Below are positions 48,592 to 59,220 of a stretch of DNA of 64,000 nt, one piece after another (within the stretch, counting starts at the first letter, position 1; each line of letters begins with the position of its first letter). The DNA comes from Thiorhodovibrio litoralis (GTDB taxonomy: Bacteria; Pseudomonadota; Gammaproteobacteria; Chromatiales; Chromatiaceae). Position numbers and translations under genes: made by a program. Where the stretch lies: NCBI RefSeq assembly GCF_033954455.1, contig NZ_CP121473.1, forward strand, positions 1,302,001 to 1,366,000, written 5' to 3'. The notes beneath the pieces are model-generated. The model was not told where the DNA came from, made no database searches, and saw nothing but the letters and a program-made list of their open reading frames with translations.

Positions 48592-50022
48592 ATGAGTCCG
48601 AGGACGCTCTACGACAAAATTTGGGACGCGCATCTGGTGCGAGTCGATGACTCGGTGGCATCGGCTTCCGAGTCATCAAATGCCACCGCGCTTTTATACA
48701 TCGACCGGCAGTTGGTGCATGAAGTCACCTCGCCGCAGGCCTTTGAAGGGCTGCGCCTGGCTGGCCGGAAACCGCGTCGGCCCGAGGCCAATCTGGCGGT
48801 GCCGGATCACAATGTGCCAACGCTTGATCGGCACCTCGGCATTGCCGATCCGGTCTCGCGCATTCAGGTCGAGACGCTGATCAACAACTGCCACGAGTTC
48901 GGCATCCCGCTGTTCGACATGGCGGACAAGCGCCAGGGCGTCGTGCATGTGATCGGCCCCGAGCAGGGCTTCACCCAGCCCGGCATGACCATTGTTTGCG
49001 GCGATAGCCACACCTCTACTCATGGCGCTTTCGGTGCGCTGTCCTTTGGCGTCGGCACTTCGGAAGTCGAGCATGTGCTGGCCACCCAGTGCCTGACGCA
49101 GAAAAAATCCAAGTCCATGCTGGTTCGCGTCGATGGGGCGCTTGGGGCCGGTGTGACGGCCAAGGACATCGTGCTGGCCGTCATCGGCGAGATTGGTACC
49201 GCCGGCGGCACCGGTCATGTGATCGAATACGCCGGCGATGCCATCGAAGCGCTCAGCATGGAAGGGCGGATGACGGTCTGCAACATGGCGATCGAGGCCG
49301 GCGCGCGTGCCGGACTCATTGGCATTGATCAGAAAACCGTCGATTACCTGCGCGGACGGCCCATGGCGCCCCAGGGCGCGGCCTTCGAGCAGGCGGCGGC
49401 CTACTGGCTAAGCCTGAATTCCGATCCCGGTGCCGAGTATGACCGGGTGGTGCATCTGGACGCTGCCAGCATCCGCCCGCAGGTCACCTGGGGCACCTCG
49501 CCCGAAATGGTGGTGCCGGTGGACGCGACAGTGCCTGATCCGGCCGAGATCGCCGATCCGGTCAAGGCTGGCAGCTATCGCCATGCGCTCGCCTACATGG
49601 GCCTGGAGCCCGGTGCGGCGATCAGCGACATTGCTTTGGATAAGGTCTTCATCGGCTCATGCACCAATGGCCGCATCGAGGATCTGCGCGCGGCGGCCGA
49701 GGTGGCGAAGGGCAAACGGGTGGCTGCTTCCGTCAAGCAAGCGCTGGTGGTGCCAGGTTCCGGGTTGGTTAAGGAGCAGGCGGAGGCCGAGGGGCTGGAT
49801 CGAATTTTCATCGATGCCGGCTTCGAGTGGCGCGAGCCGGGCTGCTCCATGTGTCTGGCGATGAATGCCGACCGCCTGGAGCCAGGCGAGCGTTGCGCAT
49901 CCACCAGCAACCGCAACTTCGAGGGCCGGCAAGGGCCGGGCGGCCGTACTCATCTGGTCAGCCCGGCTATGGCGGCAGCGGCGGCCGTTCATGGTCATTT
50001 TGTCGACGTGCGGGAGGTCTAA
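48592..50022 (+). CDS. leuC: 3-isopropylmalate dehydratase, large subunit
   Basis: Aconitase-family enzyme of leucine synthesis, isomerising 2- to 3-isopropylmalate with LeuD. It has 476 residues. Segments are [18 protein letters not shown]-type ([38 protein letters not shown]), the Fe-S ligand Cys in [17 protein letters not shown], and [18 protein letters not shown] with two further Cys. It heads a leuC-leuD-leuB run with 3- and 31-base gaps. leuA is not in the window. Confidence 0.97.
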   Translation: MSPRTLYDKIWDAHLVRVDDSVASASESSNATALLYIDRQLVHEVTSPQAFEGLRLAGRKPRRPEANLAVPDHNVPTLDRHLGIADPVSRIQVETLINNCHEFGIPLFDMADKRQGVVHVIGPEQGFTQPGMTIVCGDSHTSTHGAFGALSFGVGTSEVEHVLATQCLTQKKSKSMLVRVDGALGAGVTAKDIVLAVIGEIGTAGGTGHVIEYAGDAIEALSMEGRMTVCNMAIEAGARAGLIGIDQKTVDYLRGRPMAPQGAAFEQAAAYWLSLNSDPGAEYDRVVHLDAASIRPQVTWGTSPEMVVPVDATVPDPAEIADPVKAGSYRHALAYMGLEPGAAISDIALDKVFIGSCTNGRIEDLRAAAEVAKGKRVAASVKQALVVPGSGLVKEQAEAEGLDRIFIDAGFEWREPGCSMCLAMNADRLEPGERCASTSNRNFEGRQGPGGRTHLVSPAMAAAAAVHGHFVDVREV

Positions 50023-50025
50023 GCC

Positions 50026-50670
50026 ATGCCCATGCAGCCTTTTGAGAATTTCAGCAGCGTCGTGGTGCCGCTCGACCGCGCCAATGTCGATACCGATGCC
50101 ATCATCCCCAAACAGTTCCTGAAGTCTATTCAGCGCACCGGCTTCGGCCCCTATCTGTTCGATGAGTGGCGCTATCTCGACCATGGTGAGCCAGGAATGG
50201 ACTGCAGCAACCGGCCTATCAATCCGGACTTCGTGTTGAATGATCCGCGCTATCAGGGTGCGAAGATCCTGCTCGCACGCCGTAACTTCGGCTGCGGCTC
50301 CTCGCGTGAGCACGCCCCTTGGGCGCTGGCTGATTATGGCTTTCGGGTGCTGATCGCGCCGAGCTTTGCCGACATCTTTCATCAAAATGCGACCAAAAAT
50401 GGCATCCTGCCGGTGGTGCTCGACGAGGTGCTGATTGATGAACTCTTCACCCTGGCCAGTGGTGATGAGCCTTTGACCATCGATGTCGATCTGCACAACC
50501 TCAAGCTCAGCCCAGATGGTCGCGCGCACATCGAAATCGACATCGACCCCCACCATCACCACTGCCTGATCCACGGCTTGGATGATATCGGCCTGACGCT
50601 GGAACATGCCGATGCCATCGCCGCCTACGAGCAACGCCGCGCCGCCGAGGCGCCCTGGCTGTTCGCCTGA
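50026..50670 (+). CDS. leuD: 3-isopropylmalate dehydratase, small subunit
   Basis: Partner of LeuC. It has 214 residues (E. coli 201). The conserved start is [36 protein letters not shown], followed by the substrate-binding loop [51 protein letters not shown]. The start is just 3 bases after the leuC stop, so translation is probably coupled. Confidence 0.97.
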   Translation: MPMQPFENFSSVVVPLDRANVDTDAIIPKQFLKSIQRTGFGPYLFDEWRYLDHGEPGMDCSNRPINPDFVLNDPRYQGAKILLARRNFGCGSSREHAPWALADYGFRVLIAPSFADIFHQNATKNGILPVVLDEVLIDELFTLASGDEPLTIDVDLHNLKLSPDGRAHIEIDIDPHHHHCLIHGLDDIGLTLEHADAIAAYEQRRAAEAPWLFA

Positions 50671-50701
50671 CTGTGCTTGACCCGAACGGAGAAACCATCC
50701 T

Positions 50702-51793
<1,092 letters not shown>

Positions 51794-51892
51794 ATCAATC
51801 CTGGTTTTGGCCCGGATGCCATGCTGTTGCGGTTTGGCTCGCATGCATGCTGTCCGAGCCGTCGGCGGCCAAGCGCCAGCTAAACAGCCAGG

Positions 51893-52636
51893 ATGCTGTC
51901 GCGGATGACGCTGCTGCAACGACTTCGAGATGGCTATGCGCGCATTGATGCGCGCTACCATCCCGTCCCGCGCCGCGCTTACGAATATCCCATCAACCGC
52001 TACTACGCCCATCGCCTCGACACCCTGCTGACCTGGGTGGCGGACCGCCTGGGCTGCTCACCCAACTTCGCCACCGCGCTCGCGGCCGTCGCCGGCGTGG
52101 CCGCGGCCGGGGCACTGGCTGCGCACTGGTTCATCGCGGCCGCGCTGCTCATCCAGCTGCATCACCTGCTTGACGGAGTCGACGGCAACCTGGCGCGCTC
52201 CCAGGGGCGCTGCAGCACTGTTGGCAAGCGGCTCGATCAACTCAGCGATCAGTTAGTGCGCTTGGCGCTGTTCGTTTCCCTGGCGTTGGTCTCTCATGTT
52301 CCAGGCTGGCTTGCCATTGCCATGCTGGCCACCCTCTACCTGGATATCGCCCTGGTCGCCTGGGTAATCACCCCCTGCGCGCGCCGCAGAACACTCATCC
52401 GCGCGCGCTGGAAGCAGTGGTTCATGGATCGCGGCCTGATGCCCGGCTTTGATATCTTCACCCTCTATGCCCTGGTCAGCCTGTGCCTGCTGTTGCAAGC
52501 ACCCGCGCTCGCGGTGGTGCTGGTCACCCTGCTCAAGACACTCGACTGGAGCTATCGGCTGTGGGAATGCGCGCGCACCAATGTCTCAGCGCTGCTGACC
52601 AAGCCGGGGAAAGCCGCTCGCGATCAAGTCCGCTAA
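51893..52636 (+). CDS. CDP-alcohol phosphatidyltransferase family protein
   Basis: Integral membrane phosphotransferase that joins a CDP-lipid to an alcohol acceptor. The complete CDP-OH-P motif is visible: DGNLARSQGRCSTVGKRLDQLSD (D-G-x2-A-R-x8-G-x3-D-x3-D), so it should be active. It has 247 residues and about five or six hydrophobic helices. The start is TTG/ATG near 51893 or ATG at 51908. It follows leuB by 99 bases, but no functional link is apparent. The acceptor alcohol (inositol, glycerol phosphate or other) cannot be predicted. Confidence 0.88.
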   Translation: MLSRMTLLQRLRDGYARIDARYHPVPRRAYEYPINRYYAHRLDTLLTWVADRLGCSPNFATALAAVAGVAAAGALAAHWFIAAALLIQLHHLLDGVDGNLARSQGRCSTVGKRLDQLSDQLVRLALFVSLALVSHVPGWLAIAMLATLYLDIALVAWVITPCARRRTLIRARWKQWFMDRGLMPGFDIFTLYALVSLCLLLQAPALAVVLVTLLKTLDWSYRLWECARTNVSALLTKPGKAARDQVR

Positions 52637-52839
52637 CCTTTAGCACGGGCCGCCAGCCATAGATTGCGCGCCGCGCAAATCAATGGCCGCCGCTTTGCTC
52701 CTGTCGAGTTCCATAACAGTGACCAACTCGACAAAAATCACCACAAACCAGGATAGCCAGTTGTGGAATCTTGACATAGGCTTAAAGCATTTCCTGTCAA
52801 TGCGCTATGTCAGTTGGCTTGCCGCTGGCAAATTACCTG

Positions 52840-53862
52840 ATGTCATCCAACACCGCTCCAGCCACCAGCGCCCAACCGCGCGGTCGCCCACCGCCCCAGA
52901 TCTGGCAACCCCAGCGCCATGCCCTCATCGACGCCTCCCAGTCCGCCGATGAACAGGCCTGGGTGGCGGAATTCAATTGTCGTCAGCTCAGCGCGGGGCG
53001 CTTTTCCGGTCTGTTGGAGCGGGTCGACCTGGACGGCATTGAGATCGTGCGCGAGCAGCAAAGCCAGGATATTCACAAAGCCGGCGTCATGCCGCCGGGC
53101 ACTTGCACCGTCTCCTTGATTCAACGCGCCGAGGGCAATGCCCGTTTCTCCCAATTTGCCGAGGATGCGGTCGATCAGTTGTTTTTCATGTCCGGAGAAA
53201 CCGCGTTCGACGCCATCGTCCCAGGCGGCCTTTCCACCTGTTATGTGCGTCTCAACCAACGGGCATTGCTGAAGGGTCTTGCCGCGCTGAATGAGCCACT
53301 CGCCGAGCGCCTGACCAGCGGCGGTCTCCAGGCCCTGGGAAACGCCGGCAAGCGGCCGTTAGAGCTTAGCCTGCGCGCACTCGAGAACATCGTCCGCGAT
53401 CCACGCACCGGACATCGGGGCGCCAGCCCGCAAGCGCTGCGCCGCAACCTGTTGGAACTGGTGCTGATCACCGTCAGCGCCTCGGACGAGGTCATCCCCG
53501 GCACTCACCCGAGCTTGCATGCCCGTCGCCGCAGCCTGCAGATTGTCCGCCGCGCGCAGGCTTACATGGAAGAGCAACTCGCGCAGGGCTGCAACCCCAA
53601 TATGGTTGATTTGTGCCTGCACACGAGCGTGTCCGAGCGGACCCTGCAATACGCCTTTCGCGACCAACTCGGGCTGACCCCAAATACCTACCTGCGCCTG
53701 CTGCGCCTGAACGGCGTGCGCGCCGAGCTAGTCACATCCAGCGCCGAAGTCACCTCCGTCACCCAGGTCGCCACCCGCTGGGGTTTCCTGCACCTTGGCC
53801 GCTTCGCACGGGCCTATCGCGAGCTGTTCAAAGAGGCCCCGTCCGCCACCCTCGCGCGCTGA
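52840..53862 (+). CDS. AraC-family transcriptional regulator
   Basis: The C-terminal ~100 residues are an AraC/XylS double HTH: DLCLHTSVSERTLQYAFRDQLGLTPNTYLRLLRLNGVRAEL and TSVTQVATRWGFLHLGRFARAYRELFKEAPSATL. The N-terminal ~240 residues form a sensor-like domain resembling the EutR group, of unknown ligand. The ATG at 52840 gives 340 residues; the frame is open to an upstream ATG at 52807. It ends the conserved region; the next gene is the large secreted repeat protein. Confidence 0.85.
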   Translation: MSSNTAPATSAQPRGRPPPQIWQPQRHALIDASQSADEQAWVAEFNCRQLSAGRFSGLLERVDLDGIEIVREQQSQDIHKAGVMPPGTCTVSLIQRAEGNARFSQFAEDAVDQLFFMSGETAFDAIVPGGLSTCYVRLNQRALLKGLAALNEPLAERLTSGGLQALGNAGKRPLELSLRALENIVRDPRTGHRGASPQALRRNLLELVLITVSASDEVIPGTHPSLHARRRSLQIVRRAQAYMEEQLAQGCNPNMVDLCLHTSVSERTLQYAFRDQLGLTPNTYLRLLRLNGVRAELVTSSAEVTSVTQVATRWGFLHLGRFARAYRELFKEAPSATLAR

Positions 53863-54015
53863 ACGCCGGCCCGCCTCGTTGCGGCACAATAGCCGCCGAG
53901 ACGCCGCTTGTTAAACCGCCACTGCAAGTCTTGCGGGAAATGACCTAGCCAGCACCAAAACAGCCATTTAGGCTCCTCGTAAAGCTCCCAAGCGCTGCAG
54001 CAAAGAGGAACGGAA

Positions 54016-57000
54016 ATGGTCATGAGCCGATTTGATCTGATCAACCGCGAACAGTCCCAGCCCCATCGTTCGCGCCGCCCAAAAGACCTTGCCGTCTACC
54101 GTCACCCGCGCCAATGCCTCAGCGCTGCGGGCAAGCCCGAGGTCACCGAAGAGCGCGACCATGATGATTTTCGCGTGCGCAACCTGGCAAAAGCGCAACT
54201 GCGGCATTCAGCGCAGGCGCAACTGACTGCGTCGGCGCCTTGTGCAGGTGTGACGACTGCTTTCAGCCGCTTCAGGCGAAGGGGCGGCTCTTGCGCAGAC
54301 TCCGGCAGAAATCGACCGCATGCGGCACCTTTTCCTAACAAGCAATATCTAGAATCTCCAGTGCGCTGTTCACTGGGTTTGCATCAAGGCCAGGTAAGGT
54401 CGTCTCAGCCAAAGGTTACGGGGATAAACCAACGGCTGACGGGCGCGCGGGCTCCGACGCTATTCAGTCTTCTGGCGCTGTTGAGTCTGTTTTTCCTGTT
54501 CTGGGAGAACGCGGCAGCTTCTCAGTTCAACTGGGGCACGCCACCAACTGACCTCAGCGCCACCGGGCAGAACGCCGTCGATCCCCAGGTCGCGGTCGAC
54601 AGCAGTGGCAACGCCATCGCCGTTTGGGAACGTTCTGGCATCATCCAGAGCGCGCGTTACCAAGTCGGCACTGGCTGGGTCAAAGCCGACGGCGCCATTG
54701 AGGTCAGTAACCTCAGCGATCCCTCGTTGAACGCCTATGTTCCCCAGGTCGCAATCGATAGCAGTGGCAATGCCATCGCCGTGTGGGAGCGTAATTCCAT
54801 CATCCAGAGCGCGCGTTACCAAGTCGGCACTGGCTGGGTCAAAGCCGACGGCGCCATCGAGGTCAGCGACCTCAGCGCCACCGGGCAGAACGCCGACAAT
54901 CCCCAGGTTGCGGTCGATAACAGTGGCAATGCCATCGCTGTGTGGGAGGTCTTTAACGGTAATTGGATTATACAGAGCGCGCGTTACGTCGCCGATAGTG
55001 AGACTTGGGGCGCCATCAGCGACCTCAGCGCCACCGGGCTGAATGCCTACGATCCCCAGGTCGCGGTCGATAGCAGTGGCAACGCTATCGCCGTATGGAA
55101 GCGTAAGTTCATCATCCAGAGCTCGCGTTACGACGCCGACAGAGGCACCTGGGGCGAGGTCAGCGACCTCAGCGACCTCGGCGCCACCGGTTGGGCCGAC
55201 GTTCCCCAGGTCGCGGTCAACAGCAGTGGCAAGGCCATCGCCGTGTGGCGGGGGTATGATGGCAGCAACCGGATCATCCAGAGCTTGCGTTACGACGCCG
55301 ACAGTGGCACCTGGGGCGAGGTCAGCAACCTCACCGAGCTGGGCGGCGAAGAGCCCCAAGTTGCCATCGACAACAGTGGCAACGCCATCGCCGTGTGGCG
55401 GGGGTCTAATGGCAGCAACCAGATCATCCAGAGTGCGCGTTACGAAGAGGGCACCGGCTGGGTCAAAGACGGCGAGGCCATCGAGGTCAGCGACCTCAGC
55501 GCCACCGGGCAGTCCGCCGACGTTCCGCAAATTGCCATGGACAGCAGTGGCAACGCCATCGCCGTGTGGCGGCGGCTCTCCAGTCCCGCCATCATCCAGA
55601 GCTCGCGTTACGACGCCGTCAGCGAGGCTTGGAGCGCCGTCAGCGACCTCGGCGCCGCGGCGACCAGCGTACGCCACCAGATTGCCGTCGACAGCAGTGG
55701 CAACGCCACCGCCGTGTGGGCGGCCTCTAACGGCAGCAACTTGATCATCCGAAGCGCGCGCGGTATTCCTACCTACAGCATCGGCGGCACCGTCTCCGGG
55801 CTGGCCTCGGACCAATCGGTGGCGCTGCAGAACAACGCCGGCGATGACAAGACCGTCTCCGCCAACGGTGCCTTCACCTTCGACACCAATATCGCCTCAG
55901 GCGAAAGCTACGCCGTCACCGTGCTGACCCAGCCCACAGGGCAGACCTGCACCGTTAGCAACGACTCCGGCAGCAATGTCATGGCCGATGTCAGCAACGT
56001 CAGCGTCACTTGTGCCACCAACACCCACGCCATCAGCACCAATCCGGGCGCCGGCGGCAGCATCAGCTGCACTCCCAATCCGGTCCCTGAAGGCGAAGAC
56101 AGCGAATGCACCGCCACCCCCAATAGCGGCTACAGCTTCAGTAGCTGGGGCGGAGCTTGCTCCGGCAGCACCAACCCCTGCACCCTGAGCAACGTCACCG
56201 AGGCCAAGACCGTCTCCGCCACCTTTGAATCCACCGGCGGCGGAGGCGGAGGTGGTGGCGGGGGCACCCCCAGCCCCATCAACGGCCGCTGCGGCAGCGC
56301 CGAGGGCGAAGCTTTCGCGGTCGCGCCCAGTAGCAACCTGTGCAGCGCCGGCACACCGAGCGCGGTCAGCGGCACCGGCCCTTGGTCCTGGACCTGTCAG
56401 GGTCAGTACGGCGGAACCGATGCCAACTGTACCGCCACCACCGCTGAAGTCGACGGCCGCTGCGGTTCCGCCAGCGGCGCCACCTTCGCCACCCGCCCCA
56501 GCAGCGGCCTGTGCGCCAGCGGCACCGCCGGAGCCATCGCCGGCACCGGCCCCTGGTTCTGGAATTGCAGCGGTCAGCACGGCGGGGCAAGCACCTGGTG
56601 CGGTGCCAACGCCGCAGGCTTGCCGCCCTATGATCCCGATCCCGACATCCCCAGTGATGAGATCTGGACCCAGCTGCCCGATGAAGACACCGACGGCATT
56701 CCCGACGCCGTCGAAGGCCAAGTGCTCAGCCTTGATGGCGCCACCCAGGGCGACGGCAATGGCGACGGCATCCCCGATGTCGAACAAGCCCATGTCAGCG
56801 CCTTCACCGGGGCCGACTGTCCCGAACGCGAGCGCCCGCGCTTCGTCACCCTCGCCGCCCCCGTTGGCACCGAGCTGAGCGATGTCACCCGCCGCGAGCC
56901 ACCCGATGATCTGCCCGAAGACCTCACCCTCGGCTGTGGCGAAATCGCCTTCCAAGTCCAAGGGCTCGAGCCCGGCGCCACCCTCGACTTCTCCGTCTAC

Positions 57001-57996
57001 GTCGAGAACGACGCCGCCGTCAACGGCTACTACTACCGCAATCGGCAAACTGGCGCCTGGGACAACATCGCCACCGCCATCACCCCTGAAGGCATCAAAA
57101 TCCGCCTCGACTACCAACTCCAGGACGGTGGCCCCTATGACGCCGACGGCCTCACCAACGGCACCCTCGTCGATCCCGGCGGCCCCGGCTACCGTGGCGA
57201 GATGGCCAGCCTCCTGCTCCCGGTGAACAACGGCATCAGCCTCTACGAACGCCTGTACGTCTATGGCCAACAGGGCCAAGAATGGGTGCGTCTGGAAGGC
57301 GGACGCGGTAGCTGGATCGACCAAAACATCGACGGCATCGAACTGCCAGGTGCGCTCAGCGACTACCGCTTCAGCCAAGCCGGCAACACCGTCTGGATCG
57401 AAGGCCCCAACCGCAGCGCCCGCATCGTCGTCCAAGGCGGCGCGCACGGCACCGCGGTGGCCACCGATGAAGGCGGCACCTGGCTGCACTTCAGCGGCCA
57501 GCAGGTGTTACTGGGTCATCAACCGCTGAGCAGCCGAGCCCAACAGTTCGACGCCAGCGAACTCGGCGACAGCTTCGACCCGGCGGCGGCAGCCGGGACG
57601 GGTCCCTTCAGTGACAACCTCAGTCCCAACCGGTTCCTGCTCGAGCCCAATGCCGTGGTGCATCTGGCCGAGCTTGCTGACGCCTATGGCACCCCCGCGC
57701 GCGATACCCTGCGCTTGGTTGGCACCCCCGGCGTGGAGGTTGACCAAAACATCGACCGCGTGCATCTCGACGGCGCGCTGGGTGATTACCGCTTCCGCCA
57801 GCAAGGCAATGGGGCGGAGATCACCCGCAATGACCGCTGGGTCGCGACCATCCGCGCCCAAGGGGATGCCGATGGCACCGAGCTGCTCTTCACCGATGTG
57901 AGTGCGCCGCTGTGGTATGACGGCAACCAGATGCGCCTGGGGCGGGCGGCGCTGGCGAGTGAGCGCGCGGGCATCATTGAACAGGATGCGCTTTAG
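54016..57996 (+). CDS. Very large secreted repeat protein with propeller-like repeats, Cys-rich modules and anchor-type domain
   Basis: The ORF is 1326 residues. The first ~120 do not look coding-like. Starts at GTG 54361 or TTG 54379 place a signal segment (TLFSLLALLSLFFLFWENAAAS) soon after; ATG 54016 has GAGGAACGG ahead of it but a poor N-terminus. Residues ~185-583 hold eight 48-55-residue repeats built on PQVAVDSSGNAIAVW and IIQSARY, probably a beta-propeller. They are followed by a beta-sandwich and repeat region (about 588-745), a poly-Gly hinge, two Cys-rich modules (RCGSA...LC..GT...GTGPW.W.C), a Ca-binding-like segment DEDTDGIPDAVEG...DGNGDGIPD (about 885-925), a choice-of-anchor U-like domain (about 970-1055), and two related C-terminal beta-repeats (DQNID..L.GAL.DYRF). 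Probably a surface or extracellular adhesin-like protein; the function is unknown. Confidence 0.8.
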   Translation: MVMSRFDLINREQSQPHRSRRPKDLAVYRHPRQCLSAAGKPEVTEERDHDDFRVRNLAKAQLRHSAQAQLTASAPCAGVTTAFSRFRRRGGSCADSGRNRPHAAPFPNKQYLESPVRCSLGLHQGQVRSSQPKVTGINQRLTGARAPTLFSLLALLSLFFLFWENAAASQFNWGTPPTDLSATGQNAVDPQVAVDSSGNAIAVWERSGIIQSARYQVGTGWVKADGAIEVSNLSDPSLNAYVPQVAIDSSGNAIAVWERNSIIQSARYQVGTGWVKADGAIEVSDLSATGQNADNPQVAVDNSGNAIAVWEVFNGNWIIQSARYVADSETWGAISDLSATGLNAYDPQVAVDSSGNAIAVWKRKFIIQSSRYDADRGTWGEVSDLSDLGATGWADVPQVAVNSSGKAIAVWRGYDGSNRIIQSLRYDADSGTWGEVSNLTELGGEEPQVAIDNSGNAIAVWRGSNGSNQIIQSARYEEGTGWVKDGEAIEVSDLSATGQSADVPQIAMDSSGNAIAVWRRLSSPAIIQSSRYDAVSEAWSAVSDLGAAATSVRHQIAVDSSGNATAVWAASNGSNLIIRSARGIPTYSIGGTVSGLASDQSVALQNNAGDDKTVSANGAFTFDTNIASGESYAVTVLTQPTGQTCTVSNDSGSNVMADVSNVSVTCATNTHAISTNPGAGGSISCTPNPVPEGEDSECTATPNSGYSFSSWGGACSGSTNPCTLSNVTEAKTVSATFESTGGGGGGGGGGTPSPINGRCGSAEGEAFAVAPSSNLCSAGTPSAVSGTGPWSWTCQGQYGGTDANCTATTAEVDGRCGSASGATFATRPSSGLCASGTAGAIAGTGPWFWNCSGQHGGASTWCGANAAGLPPYDPDPDIPSDEIWTQLPDEDTDGIPDAVEGQVLSLDGATQGDGNGDGIPDVEQAHVSAFTGADCPERERPRFVTLAAPVGTELSDVTRREPPDDLPEDLTLGCGEIAFQVQGLEPGATLDFSVYVENDAAVNGYYYRNRQTGAWDNIATAITPEGIKIRLDYQLQDGGPYDADGLTNGTLVDPGGPGYRGEMASLLLPVNNGISLYERLYVYGQQGQEWVRLEGGRGSWIDQNIDGIELPGALSDYRFSQAGNTVWIEGPNRSARIVVQGGAHGTAVATDEGGTWLHFSGQQVLLGHQPLSSRAQQFDASELGDSFDPAAAAGTGPFSDNLSPNRFLLEPNAVVHLAELADAYGTPARDTLRLVGTPGVEVDQNIDRVHLDGALGDYRFRQQGNGAEITRNDRWVATIRAQGDADGTELLFTDVSAPLWYDGNQMRLGRAALASERAGIIEQDAL
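54560..55765 (+). repeat. Eight tandem ~150-bp coding repeats
   Basis: Units start near the codons for PQVAVDSSGNAIAVW at about 54584, 54743, 54902, 55055, 55208, 55358, 55529 and 55676. They vary by insertion of GSN-type loops. The first two units are nearly identical at DNA level over CATCATCCAGAGCGCGCGTT and the following ~50 bases, suggesting recent duplication. Confidence 0.85.
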
Positions 57997-58122
57997 TGGT
58001 GATTACTACCCCCAAGCCCCTCAAGAGCTTTTGGGCTGCCCCGGACGCCTTGCCTGTCCGCGTTGCCTGCATCAGGGGCATGTGGGTTTGATTGGATAGC
58101 TGTAACACAATGGGATTACATC

Positions 58123-58845
58123 ATGATCAAGTATCTTGACGCGGGTAACGACACCTTCTCCATCACCGGCACCTACGAACAGGTGCTCGACTTTGGCGGC
58201 ACGGATACCTACATCCTAGACCTCGACCTCAGTGAGTCGGTGACCGTGGTTGACAATCAAATCAGTGAGGTTCGGCTGCCAGCCGGGCTGTTGCTCGATG
58301 CTGTGCGATTTGCTGCCGACGGCGTGCAGTTCTCGGTCTTGGGCAAGACCGTCACCTTTCTCGGTCAACCCCAATCGTTCAACTATTATCTCGGCGATAA
58401 TGCCGAGACTCCGCTGAACTTTAGCGAGTTGGCGGAGGGATTCGGCACCACGGTGCCGGCTGCGGGGGCCGCCCCCAATGAAGTGAGCCAGAGCGTCATG
58501 ATCCAAGCCGATGGCGGGATTGCGCCGATGACGACAGTCGAGGTGACTGCTGGCAACACAAACCCCAGCGATGCCAGTACAGGAGACTTCTATTTCGACA
58601 TTCACCCTGGCGATTATCAATACAGCATCGCCGGTTTTGGTGCTGGTGACGTCCTGGCGTTTCCCAGCGGCAATGCCCCGACGCTGGTGAACAATGATTT
58701 CGACGACGGTATGGTGGAATTTAACTGGGTAGGGGCAGGCGGCTTGGTGCGGATCGAGCTGACGGGCCTCAGCGCCAGCGACGACGCGCAGTTACTCGAC
58801 ATCGCGGCTTTCCAAGATCTATTCGGGGCAACGTCGATCCTTTAG
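58123..58845 (+). CDS. Acidic repeat-module protein with type I secretion-like C-terminus
   Basis: A 240-residue protein starting at ATG 58123 (MIKYLDAGNDTFSITG); no signal peptide. The N-terminal part (DTYILDLDLSESVTVVDNQISEVRLPAGLLLDAVRF) resembles in layout the two C-terminal repeats of the large protein upstream. The last ~65 residues (IAGFGAGDVLAFP...DDGMVEFNWVGAGGLVRIELTGL...LLDIAAFQDLFGATSIL) resemble C-terminal domains of T1SS substrates. It is acidic and low in basic residues, like RTX-type exoproteins, although no GGxGxD repeats are present. Probably co-acting with or secreted like its neighbour; the function is unknown. Confidence 0.7.
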   Translation: MIKYLDAGNDTFSITGTYEQVLDFGGTDTYILDLDLSESVTVVDNQISEVRLPAGLLLDAVRFAADGVQFSVLGKTVTFLGQPQSFNYYLGDNAETPLNFSELAEGFGTTVPAAGAAPNEVSQSVMIQADGGIAPMTTVEVTAGNTNPSDASTGDFYFDIHPGDYQYSIAGFGAGDVLAFPSGNAPTLVNNDFDDGMVEFNWVGAGGLVRIELTGLSASDDAQLLDIAAFQDLFGATSIL

Positions 58846-58846
58846 G

Positions 58847-58990
58847 CCTGCATCCTATGTGCGCAAATCACCCGGTTTGAAATCCGTGCTCGACGCGGCG
58901 ATTGCCGAGGTCTACCCCAACGCCGTTGACCTGGCCAGCGATCCGACCCGGGATACGACCCGAGAGCTAACCCCGGAGCTGACCAGATAA
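58847..58990 (+). pseudogene. Remnant of a DUF29-family gene (3' end)
   Basis: In the frame with codon 58862, the residues RKSPGLKSVLDAAIAEVYPNAVDLASD resemble the C-terminal part of DUF29 proteins (SPSLK...AYPDA..LA). The frame ends at 58988. No start codon or N-terminal half is present before it, as the previous gene stops only at 58845, so this is a remnant. The match is by pattern only. Confidence 0.5.
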
Positions 58991-58993
58991 CGG

Positions 58994-59193
58994 CTGGACA
59001 TGGACGCTCTTCTGCGCGGCCTTCGTGACCTTCTACCGCCGCCATTCCGAAGCCTGGCTGGAACGCTATGATTTTTGCGAGGTGGGCCGGCAATTGCTGC
59101 GGTTGATGGCCTTCTCGCAGCGCATCGTCAAGGTCGGCGGCCGGGTGGAGCGGGAGATGACCGTCGGTCGCGGGCGCACCTTTTCGCTCATTG
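58994..59193 (+). pseudogene. Remnant of an AAA-ATPase/PD-(D/E)XK-type gene, frameshifted
   Basis: Residues LDMDALLR (58994-59017) and, one frame over, AFVTFYRRHSEAWLERYDF, then GRQLLRLMAFSQRIVKVGGRVEREMTVGRGRTFSL, match the intact neighbour (LDMDKLLAAFQQFFRENGESWVERFDY ... QLLIQAFLQRILNGGGRLSREYALGRRRTDL) over ~60 residues. It is on the opposite strand to the intact copy, frameshifted near 59017 and lacks the ATPase domain. Confidence 0.8.
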
Positions 59194-59220
59194 ACGAGAA
59201 CATAGGGCGCGGTTGCAGCC

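Noticed and set aside
54560-55765. CRISPR-like tandem repeats
   Set aside because: The period is about 150 bp, in frame, and encodes a propeller-like protein; no short repeat/spacer pattern.
55897-57489. 530-residue antisense ORF within the large repeat protein gene
   Set aside because: Gly/Ala/Val-rich shadow of a GC-rich repeat gene; the plus-strand frame has clear domains.
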